Of a stretch of 64,000 nt of DNA, positions 12,691 through 24,140 are shown in pieces. The notes beneath the pieces are model-generated. The model did no database searches and had not been told where the DNA came from. It was given only the letters and a program-made list of their open reading frames with translations. Numbering within the stretch: the stretch's first letter is position 1; the number at the start of each line of letters is the position of its first letter. Source of the stretch: Apostichopus japonicus (lineage: Eukaryota; Echinodermata; Holothuroidea; Aspidochirotida; Stichopodidae); the NCBI RefSeq assembly GCF_037975245.1, contig NC_092566.1, positions 13,695,001 through 13,759,000 on the forward strand, read 5' to 3'. The position numbers were made by a program, and so were the translations under genes.

Positions 12691-15115
12691 GATATATCTC
12701 AACAACGTACGTAATGGATGAAGTACATATGCCCTTTGAAATTCTTAACGATAAGTAGCTCATCAAGATACTAAGTGCTTTCAGATCATTGCTTCCTGTT
12801 TGGCTTGTTTACACATTCAAGATAAATTTCCGTCGTTCGTCACGTCTTGGCTTTCTTAATTTAATATCGTCTTCGAAGGTCCGCAACAGATAATCGCTTT
12901 TGCAAAGATCCAGCTGCATAAACAACACTACAGTGTAGGCTTTCCCTTTTTTGCCAAATGATTAATTACTTACAACACGGCGCCTTAAATGCAAACATAA
13001 TGACTTGACCCAAGTTTGAAAAGAAGCACAAGATGACTACCTCAATTGGGACGGAGAGGTTTTCTGTTTTGATGTTTTAGGTTTGTAGGTTCCATTGGGA
13101 AATCCATAGTAGTAGCATTGCAGAACTTTTTTGATTAAAGAGTGATGTTTCTGCTGACAAATATGTAACGAAGGCATATGATGAACACAATGCAAAGTGA
13201 CAAGAAAATGAGTTATTTTTAAATAAATTCAATGTCGCTATTAATTTTATAAGCTGAAGAATACATCAAGATTTGATCGTTGCCTTAGGTAGCCTCATAC
13301 TAAATTCAGCCCTTTGTCATCAAATTACCATATTGTCTCCAATGTTATTGCTCAAACCGAGAATTCGCAGGAAACCTTAAAGTATATATATAACTGATAT
13401 AGATCCACGACTACTTAACTTTTCTTCAAAGTTGAAAACTTTTACATTACATTAGACCAAATTTCCTCTTTTACCTTTATTTATCTGTGTTATTTATATA
13501 TATATATTTCAAAAGTGATTCATTATTAATGATTGGTGGTTACAAATGTTATATGCTTTATGACTGTCTTTAAGGGCATTTGAACAACTGTTGTTGATAT
13601 TGGAACTAAATAAAAGACTTCTGATTTGATGTGATGGATCATTTCAAAGAAATATTCAAAAGGTACAACATTTATATAAATCACTTCTTTCTTCACAACA
13701 AGTTATTATAACTCAAAGGGTTTCTGTTGTTTCTATAGACTTGTACCTCGTGACGTTATTCCAATAAATATTTACCACGATAAGAAACATGAAATTGCTT
13801 CTTATTGGTGTGAATCGCATGCATGTAAAAGAGCTGTACTAATAGAAACTTCCATACGATATGCTAAACCTTATTTTGTCATTATTTCAAACACACCTTG
13901 ACTAGACTTATTTTAATTGACAATCTGCTTCGATCATAGGATGTGAAAGTCGTGCCTTGTCGTAATATTGACCAACATCAACTCAAATGATGTTATTTAA
14001 AACGTTTAACTCTATATTTACTGATATAATAACTGATGTAGAAATGAAGCCATATTGCTGGCATTGCCCTCCATCTCAGTACCTATATACAGTACTTCGT
14101 GTGATTTATTCCACTAGGTTTTACGAGTATTCATCTATATTTAATAATCATGCAATTAAGATTCTCATCAACAATCTCCCAAGGCTTTGATAAATTTTAT
14201 AGACGTCCCTAGATATCTCAAGTCTACAACCTTTTTATTTATTTTTTGTTGTACCTTGTTCGATCATGTGTAAAGTAAAGATTAGAGTCTCCGGATAATT
14301 TACCTTGTTACCATTAGACAAATAATTTATTGTATAAGTTTTTACAAATTTATAACAAAAAGGAAAGAAACGAGGAAGAAAATGGTCTGTGGCTGAGTTG
14401 GATCAAGGTTTGTGAGTATGTGGGTATGTGTGGAGGGGGGGGGGGGGGTGTTGAGTTTTCTTCAGATTTAAATGTTAATACTTAATAATGTTCGGTTCAC
14501 ACTTGCATATATAGCCTTATACATAGAAAATGGATATTAGTGTAATTGACATTGCAGTGGCTTTTAGGATGCTCTCAAACATTACAAACAACAATATACA
14601 ACTATATATAGAACAATATACAAGTAAGGAATATATCCTAATATGTAACAACGACAGATATGTTACAAACTATATAGGTGTAAATGTGGGTAATCCATGC
14701 AGTTGCAGATCTCATCTTAAAGTTTGGTCTCATCATCGATGTCTCATGATGTCATCATCTCGGAGGCACATCGATCATCATATACTCAACAGTTTGAAGT
14801 ATATGAGTCTTGGACTCTCTGGTCTCATGACCTTTGACACTCTAAGTTAATCAATATGCTTGAAACAACTGCGTACAATAGTTACTCATTCAAACAGTCA
14901 TTACTTCCTATTTTGGGATCCTGACAATGTTATTTGTCATGTTGACATAACAGCCAAAAAATAAAAGGCGTTTTGAACCTTTGCCCTCCCTTGATCAAAA
15001 TTGTTTTCCCTTAATTACTGTACTACTAATAAATTTACTGTTAACTTGCAGAGGCTGATGGTTCAGATTTGTTGTCCATATTGTCATTTTCGTAGGCGCG
15101 TCAAAGACAAACTGC
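12690..15115. other. Non-coding stretch
   Basis: No recognisable gene. Fourteen G lie at 14435-14448. The 106-codon frame at 14530-14850 is low-complexity toward its end (TCATCA-type) and shows no domain. Confidence 0.55.
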
Positions 15116-15119
15116 TGTG

Positions 15120-15172
15120 TTTTGTTTAATTGACCTTTGACATTTCATCTAATAAGACGATACCCATTAAGT
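15120..15172. repeat. Fragment of the 5.3/5.7-kb dispersed repeat
   Basis: The phrase TTGACCTTTGACATTTCATC followed by AATAAGACGATACCCA resembles the right part of the repeats at 5296 and 5747 (GACATTTCATCC, AATGAGACGGATCC). Similarity is limited to about 40 bp, so the assignment is tentative. Confidence 0.45.
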
Positions 15173-15181
15173 TTTTAAGTC

Positions 15182-15261
15182 AATTTTGAGGTGAGGGTTC
15201 AAAGGTATGTGTGTTTGTTCACACACATACACACACACCTTTGAACCCTCACCTCAAAATT
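15182..15261. repeat. Hairpin-forming inverted repeat
   Basis: The arms at about 15182-15214 and 15229-15261 match perfectly for the outer 25 bp (AATTTTGAGGTGAGGGTTCA and onward) and continue into GT/CA dinucleotide sequence at the tip. The outer flank also shows AAGTCAAT on the right and a related AAGTCAA on the left. It could be a small foldback element or a palindromic duplication; no target duplication is clear. Confidence 0.85.
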
Positions 15262-15394
15262 GGTAAGTCAATACCATCTTATACTGTCACTTTAAGGTAC
15301 CACCCCCACCCCCCCCACAAATTAAGTCACACCTACCTACCAAGTTTCAGTACTGTGACTTGAGGTGCGTGTGGAGCAGCAATTTTGTACCATT

Positions 15395-16448
15395 TTGTAA
15401 ATGTGTTGAAGTAAATAGCTATGAGTGTAGGTGTAAAAGATGATATATACCAAAGACTAATAAATGTTGATTGTAACACTCTATCAGGTAAATGTGTTGT
15501 AGTAAATAGCTATAGGTATATATGTGTAAAAGATGATACCTACCAGAGACTAATCAATGTTGATTGTAACACTCTATAGATTAAAGGTGATGTAGTAAAT
15601 AGCTATAGGTGTATAGGTGTAAAAGATGATATCTACCAGAGACTAATTAATGTTGATTGTAACACTCTATAGACTAAAGGTGATGTAGTAAATAGCTATA
15701 GGTGTATAGGTGTAATAGATGATATCTACCAGAGACTAATCAATGTTAATTGTTACACTCTATTAAGTACATGTGTTGAAGTAAATTGCTATAGGTGTAG
15801 GTGTACAAGATGATATCTACCAAAGACTAATCAATGTTGATTGTAACACTCTATCGGTTAAAGGTGATGTAGGAAATAGCTATAAGTGTAGGTGTAAAGG
15901 ATGATATCTACCAGAGACTAATCAATGTTAATTGTTACACTCTATTAAGTACATGTGTTGAAGTAAATTGCTATAGGTGTACAAGATGATATCTACCAAA
16001 GACTAATCAATGTTGATGGACACTCTATCGGTTAAAGGTGATGTAGTAAATAGCTATAAGTTTAGGTGTAAAAGATGATATCTACCAGAGACTAATCAAT
16101 GTTAATTGTTACACTCTATTAAGTACATGTGTTGAAGTAAATTGCTATAGGTGTAGGTGTACAAGATGATATGTACCAGAGACTAATCAATGTTGATTGT
16201 AACACTCTATAGATTAAAGGTGATGTAGTAAATAGCTAGAGGTGTATAGGTGTAAAAGATGATATCTACCAGAGACTAATCAATGTTAATTGTTACACTC
16301 TATTAAGAACATGTTGAAGTAAATAGCTATAAGTGTAGGTGTACAAGATGATATGTACCAAAGACTAATCAATGTTGATTGTAACACTCTATCAGGTAAA
16401 TGTGTTGTAGTAAATAGCTATAGGTATATATGTGTAAAAGATGATATC
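15395..16448. repeat. Tandem array of a ~92-bp unit, about 11.5 copies
   Basis: Unit starts are at about 15401, 15492, 15585, 15678, 15771, 15862, 15953, 16036, 16127, 16218, 16311 and 16400, giving periods of mostly 89-93 bp with one 83-bp unit. Every unit contains AAGATGATAT, a CAxAGACTAAT block and ACACTCTAT. Two subtypes exist: A starts ATGTGTTGAAG and B starts AGGTGATGTAG. From 15771 to 16311 they alternate A-B-A-B-A-B-A. The first two and last two units share the same junction (CTATCAGGTAAATGTGTTG). Confidence 0.95.
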
Positions 16449-16449
16449 T

Positions 16450-18079
<1,630 letters not shown>

Positions 18080-18860
18080 GAAAATGTATATAGTATTAAA
18101 CTAATCCATGGAAATGTATGAGCTGCCACCTTAGAATGAATATAGTATTAGTCTAATACATGGATATGTATGAGCTGCCACCGTTAGAATGAATATAGTA
18201 TTTAAACTAATACATTGAAATGTATGAACTGCTACCTTAGAATGAATATCGTATTGAACTAATATATGGAAATGTATGAGCTGCCACCTTAGAATGATTA
18301 AAGTATTAAAATAACACATGGATATGTATGAACTGCCACCTTAGAATGAATATAGTATTAAACTAGTACATGGAAATGTATGAGATGCCACCTTAGAATG
18401 AATAAAGTATTAAAATAACACATGGATATGTATGAGCTACCACCTTAGAATGAATATAGTATTATAATAACACATGGAAATGTATGAGCTGCCACCTTAG
18501 ATGAATATAGTATTAAATTAATACATGTAAATGTATGAGCTGCCACCTTAGAATGAATATAATATTAAACTAATACATTGAAATGTATGAACTGCTACCT
18601 TAGAATGAATACCGTATTGAACTAACACATGGATATGTATGAGCTACCACCTTAGAATGGATATAGTATTATAATAACACATGGAAATGTATGAACTGCC
18701 ACCTTAGAATGAATATAGTATTAGTCTGATACATTGAAATGTATGGGCTGCCACCTTAGAATGAATATAGCATTAGTCTAACACATTGAAATGTATGAGC
18801 TGCCACCTTAGAATGAATATAGTATTAGTCTAACACATGGAAATGTATGAGCTGCCACCT
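18080..18860. repeat. Tandem array of a 52-bp unit, 15 copies
   Basis: The marker GAGCTGCCACC (variants GAACTGCTACC, GAGCTACCACC) recurs at 18120, 18172, 18226, 18278, 18330, 18382, 18434, 18486, 18538, 18590, 18642, 18694, 18746, 18797 and 18849. The rest of the unit reads TTAGAATGAATATAGTATTA then a variable centre and ACATGGAAATGTAT. Copies diverge by about 5-15%, with 51-54 bp spacing. The unit is not a multiple of three and stops occur in all frames. Confidence 0.95.
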
Positions 18861-20612
18861 AAGAGGACCTCAGCAAACAAACGTACCGACTCTTAGGCGT
18901 CTACACAATAGTACAAGAGCGCTACGTAGGTAGTATTTCGATTTAATTTATCTTGAAATGGACATACGATGTTATCATTTAAAGCCCAGTTGGATTCAGC
19001 TTAAACAGGCTTTTTTTTAGAATAATAACAAGGCTATAGATTGGATTTCAATATAAGTTATCACACTGTTCATCAAAACTTATTCAACGAATGAGCTCTA
19101 TGTTCCTTTAATTAATTAAAAAGTTTTTTCTTGAAGATAATGCAATACAGACATAATCAACATAAAACAGAAGGCGTAGCTTCAGTAGCATACATTATTT
19201 CCGCATAAATATATTACTATTGAAACAAGTTTTGTTGGCCGATTGTATTTGCGCAGAACTAATTTTCATTTTCATAAATGATGAATTGACTACAATATTG
19301 TAAAGGCAAATATATCAGTTTCTTCAGCATGTTTTCAACGTCATCGTTAAATATGGTGTATAGGCGTATTTAGTTTTGGACTGCCGACTGTTTATTTCAA
19401 TACAAACACCTCACGTATGGGTCTCTCGTATGACTGTTACCGCTTTAACGTGAACGTGTTTGTCATACCAATTTGATATAATGAATTCTCACAGTGACCA
19501 TGGTGAGAAAATTCAATTTTCAAGGTCTAACAAAGTGTTCATAGCTTTAAAGCGTTGTTGTCTACGTCAAATTTTGTTGACTTATATCTTGTTAATTTGT
19601 TTCGAGTGCAGAAGAACTTACCACTGCTGCTTTTGCTATTATTGACGAGGATTTTCACACCCATAAGCAATGACTTTACCAGCGTTTTATAAATATATAG
19701 CATACAGTCAAACAAACACGACAATGCAACGAACTGTAACACATATTAATGACAGTGACTTACCGCAATCACAATATTGTCTCCGTAATCGAGAAATAAA
19801 ACCTCTCCTCTTTAGTAGAGAGGTGGCTTGCTATTCTCCAGCGACGAGAAACGTCTTAGACAAATTGCACAAACGTCTAAGGCTTTCCCTCTCCTGCTGA
19901 TCGGAGTTGATAACGAATAATGTATTTCTATTTCAAAGAGTTTTTTCTTCCTCTCATACGGGATAGGAAGTAAATTAGATAAATAACAGCAGTCCAAACG
20001 AAAACGAAGAAATATGAACGAGGTAAGTTTTCACCTCGAGGCAAGAGAGCAAATGTTGTACGTGCGTTGGACAAGTTATCAACATGTAATGACAGCCCGT
20101 GGAAATCAAGCTAATCTACGGTAGTTGAAACAGACCTCTGTCACGTATAGAAGGAGGAAGGGAAAAAAACAGCAACACTTCATTGAAAATGCCATATACT
20201 ACACACTGTAGTAATATGTGATCGGTTTGGTCATATGATATGTGTCTTTCTGTACAATTTGGGGTACGATTTGGTGTTTAACAGAACACACGTTTTTTTT
20301 TGTGGGGTAATTAATTAGAAGAACTTAAACATGTATATTACACGAGTCACATTTAATAATAGACGATTTAAAACTTTCTTGATATGGTGATCATTTGACC
20401 GGATTATGGGTTGAAACGCAAATGTAAATTTATGATTTTTATTGCATATCTAATGTAGATTTGTGGAAATAAATGATGTTTGTCAAACCGTAATCCAAAT
20501 AGCATGATTAATCGATGTGAGTTATACGCCTACAAAAGCTATATCGCCTACGCTCCCGGGTAAGGTCATTCACCATAAATATGATTAATTCATTGATACT
20601 TGAAATTTATAT
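18861..20612. other. Non-coding stretch
   Basis: No recognisable gene. A minus-strand frame at 19812-19997 contains a CAICL string that superficially recalls RING fingers, but no further Cys/His ligands follow. Confidence 0.5.
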
Positions 20613-20617
20613 GGAAT

Positions 20618-21923
20618 CAGGGCGTATCCAGGGGGGGGGGGGGCGCAACAGGCGCGCGCCCCCCCCCTATTGGCCGTCACCTAAAAAAAAAAAAAATGAT
20701 GACGACCTTTATGTGAGATGTCGGTGATCGCTCAACCCCCCCCCCCCCTCCCGTATGCTTTATTTTTTGTTTGCCAAAAAAAGGTTCTGGCGAAGTTCGG
20801 CGGCATAATAGTTTTAGAAACATAGATGGTAATTGTGTTTGTATTATCACTATAAACACTAAGTGACATGCCAGCCATACTAAATTGTGCATTTTGTGTC
20901 CATATTTACTGGAAATGTTGCTTATTATTAAGGTCGAAAAATGGATCACATATGGCCATGGGCGGCGATCCTGGGTGGAGGGGGGATATATCCCCCATGA
21001 AAATGGGTGGAGGGGATGTAATGCACCATATCCCCCCCCACCAAATGCCAGGGATAAGAATATTTTCATGCCTACATTTATGCATCTTCGTTAATGTACG
21101 GCTCTTTTTTAGCTTCATTTCTCGCCTACCATAAACGCAGTGCGATCTTTTCAAATAAAGCGTCTTTATAAAGCAAAAATAGTTGACTGTAGGCTTCATT
21201 GGCCCTATAACAACAAAATGTATTATTGCGCCCACGGTATTGATATAGTACATATATGCACCCTCATAGTATTCATATAGGCCCTATAGTAGGCCTACAA
21301 ACGTACATGTTCCCTCGAACAGCTGAGAATCTCATGTAACCAGGGTAATGCTTAATACACGTTTCACCTGGATGCCCTAGCAATCGGTACCTAGGAATTT
21401 AACTATGTGTAATTGTGTGTTGCATGTGTATAGGCCTATAATAGCCTGCATGAGGCCATTTTCTTCATCGAATAAAAGAGCTCTCGAACATTCTAACGTT
21501 GCGCCTGAAACAAGATTGACAGGGGCAATTTTCCCCAAAAAACACCCGAAATTAAAAAAAAAGGATTTTGGATCCTGATTATGAGATATTTCGGACATGA
21601 CATCCCTATTTTAAAGTTGGGTATATGCCGCTTGGAAACCTCGGGAAGTGCCGTTTCCGGCCATCTAGAGGGTTTGTTAATCCCAAAATTTTCTTGTACG
21701 CTTCGCGCCAACTCATGGTGGCGCTACGCTTAGATAGTCAACAAGGTCATATCCCCCCCCCCCCCACTCGGAAGTACGGATCGTCGCCCATGCATATGAC
21801 ACCATTTTGCATTTCGTCCCTTCTTCGAAAGCAAAAATTGTACACCCCTCCCCTTAGACCCATCCCCCAGGCGATCATTCATGCCTGACGCCCCCCTATT
21901 GGAAAATCCTGGATACGCCTTTG
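20618..21923. mobile_element. Outer TIR element, interrupted by a second element
   Basis: The left end CAGGGCGTATCCAGG and the right end, reverse-complemented CAAAGGCGTATCCAGG, form terminal inverted repeats. A perfect 5-bp direct repeat GGAAT abuts both ends (20613-20617 and 21924-21928). Subterminal CCCCCCTATTGG occurs near both ends. Removing the inner element (20957-21792 plus one copy of its target duplication) leaves about 460 bp, a typical size for a miniature TIR element. No transposase is present. A hAT-related origin is plausible from the CA ends, but a 5-bp duplication is short for hAT, so the superfamily is unsettled. Confidence 0.75.
20957..21792. mobile_element. Inner hAT-like non-autonomous element (836 bp), nested
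   Basis: The left end CATGGGCGGCGATCC and the right end, reverse-complemented CATGGGCGACGATCC, differ at one of 15 positions. The flanking 8-mers CATATGGC (20949-20956) and CATATGAC (21793-21800) match at 7 of 8, a slightly decayed 8-bp target duplication as expected for hAT. The shared 46-bp core is at 21693-21738, with four differences from the copy at 28112. Thirteen C lie at 21753-21765. Overlapping minus-strand frames rich in Gly/Pro come from the homopolymers and are not genes. The element sits inside the outer one at 20618, so it inserted later. Confidence 0.88.
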
Positions 21924-21929
21924 GGAATT

Positions 21930-23690
21930 ATGCAATTATGTGATGAACTGATGGATACAATTCTCATAAATGCTCATTAGGTAACGGATTTCAACATCGC
22001 CATAAATAATATATAAAAGTTATATAGAAGAAACTTGTAAAAGGTGCCGGAATATAAATAAACAAACAGTACAGCCTGATGCAACTTTCAACATAGGAGG
22101 GGATCTACTTGTCCTATATACAAAGAGCGTTACTTACTACCTGAACCAGTAATAAAGAAGTTTAACCCTTGATCGACCTCGCGAGGGAGGTCCTGCGGGG
22201 GATAATAGATTTGTTATCAAAGAAAAGACAACATTTCATGACAACAGGATCAGTTGTCTTTGTTGAGCCATGGAATGGCTGATAAGTGAAGTACTGTTAC
22301 AATACCATTAAATAGGAAGCCATGAACCAGTGCTTATGCTTAGACTATATAAGCAGTCTGTAGGACGAAAAGCGTTCTGAGCTCAGGATTAGGCATAGCG
22401 GGTCATAGGCAGGAATTTGACAAAGGGATGATTCCATTGGCAGACATTTTAAGACATACAAACTTGAGCTTACAGTAATTGAGAAAAATGGTCATATTGA
22501 CGAGAAGACGGGAAGAAATAAAACTGAAGTGGATTTACAGAATAAGTACCCTCGTTCCAGTAGGTATCAATGTAAAAGAATTTAAAGTAAGCCGTTGCAA
22601 CAAAAAAAAAAAAAAAAAAGTGCAAAAAAAAAAAGGAAAAAGGACAACAGCTCTAGATTCCACTGGCACACATTTTAACTGTACTGTTTTGTGGGTCTAT
22701 TTTTCTCTTATCGTTTATGTATATTGTAAAGAAGTGGTACCCTGCGATTAAGATATAATATTTTTCTTAATAATCTAGTGAAATTAGTGTAAGAAATGTG
22801 CCCTCAACTATCCCAATAGTCATAGTTGTAAGAAAGTACAATTCACAGGATGACCACTGGTGTAGAATTCGGGAGGCTGTCTGACCATTAGAGGTTGATA
22901 GTGTCTGTACTTGCTCACTGTTTGTCCAGGCTAACATATGGGAGTTTGAAGAAAGCCAACATCCCGCTGACGTTACAATATATTCATATATAATCTCTCA
23001 TATACAATAGTAACATTCCTGTATAAGTAAAATCACTAACGAAAGTCAAGAATGAAACCTAACGTGGCGTCACAATTGCCAACACGACGTCACTCTTGGT
23101 CCCATGACAAGGACTGTGAATATGTGATCATAATGATACCCCAATAGTGCAGTGCCATAATTAAATTCGTAGTATGCAACTAAATATTATTAAATACGGA
23201 ATCATGACTGTGAAACCAGATGTAAGTATTAATAATCTTACCTGCGTCTGATGATTTTCAAGTTCCGTAATGCCACATGAATACCGAATTCTCTAATATC
23301 ATTAGATTTGTGAACCTCCATCTTAGAATTACCGCAGATCTCGTAGAGTATGAACCACTGCAGTCACGTTCAGGCTTGACTAATGCAATACCCTTTTGAT
23401 ATATATAGGTATTAGTCAACGCATTCTAAAAACGCCCGCCAACATTTTTATCGAGCTCTATAGTTTGATCCCATGGCAAGGGAACTATATAGTTACGTTG
23501 GCTCTCACTGACTACAAGTACTCATGCTCAGCTAGCTATACTCGGCTATGCACAATAATGTTCAACTTGACATTATGGACATGCTTACAGTCAATGTGGA
23601 ATGAAGACGCCTCAATTCATCAAGGGTTTCCTCACCTTTTCTAATGAAACCCAGAGCACACTTTGTTTCCTTTGGTTCAAAATATGTAAA
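21930..23690. other. Non-coding stretch
   Basis: No recognisable gene. It contains a short GC-rich dyad (CCTCGCGAGG) near 22180 and an A-rich patch with a 17-base A run at about 22602-22635, without an adjoining retrotransposon body. Confidence 0.5.
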
Positions 23691-23699
23691 AAACTGCAA

Positions 23700-23755
23700 T
23701 TTATATATATCTATATATATATCTATATCTATATATATATATATATATATATATG
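23700..23755. repeat. (TA)n / (ATCT)n microsatellite
   Basis: TA repeats interrupted by ATCTATAT units, then pure TA to about 23753. Confidence 0.93.
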
Positions 23756-23880
23756 AAACATTTAGGAATCTCCTGAAAGCCAACCTTTTTGTACTTTAGT
23801 ACCTTTGAACGTATTTATGATTTTGACGCTTTATAAATGTCACTGGTTGATCTTTTTATACGACAATTTTATTTTCAATA

Positions 23881-24140
23881 ATGTATGTATGTGTATGTAT
23901 ATTAGATCCTCCTGCAAGCAGGAACTCGCGAAGAAGCCTAATTGGCTTATCAGAGCCGCAAGCTGACCGAAGTCAGTCTCTTACATTCATATTTAACGTC
24001 CATGATTATGAATTGTTAATTGTCAACAACTCTGTAACTGGACGACATACATTAATCTGGGAGTGACTCGAACCGGGGACCCTATGAGTGAAAGGCACCG
24101 GTGTGAAAGGCACCGGTAATGACTTAACAGTTTAATGGTT
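23881..24140 (-). mobile_element. tRNA-derived SINE (Glu-like head)
   Basis: Read on the minus strand, a tRNA-like head is followed by a body and a tail. The B-box GGTTCGAGTC is the complement of 24065-24074. Upstream of it an anticodon-arm-like hairpin, ACCGGTGCCTTTCACACCGGT (24097-24117), has a CTTTCAC loop that would place UUC (Glu-like) at the anticodon; part of it is duplicated (GGTGCCTTTCAC twice). The A-box is weak. The 3' part contains a GC-rich block with the short palindrome CCTGCAAGCAGG (about 23911-23922) and CTTCGCGAGTTCC. The element ends in a (ACAT)n-like tail at 23881-23900. Head, conserved body and short simple-repeat tail are the standard SINE layout; family name not assigned. 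Confidence 0.75.

Noticed and set aside
19812-19997. CAICL string suggesting a RING finger
   Set aside because: The further Cys/His ligands at RING spacing are absent, and a comparable frame exists on the other strand.
20677-21253. Overlapping frames of 115-130 codons rich in Gly and Pro
   Set aside because: They run through C/G homopolymers and two TIR elements, on opposite strands over the same bases, and show no protein family.
24061-24117. A functional tRNA-Glu gene on the minus strand
   Set aside because: The A-box is poor, the anticodon arm is partly duplicated and no acceptor stem pairs, while a SINE-like body and simple tail follow.
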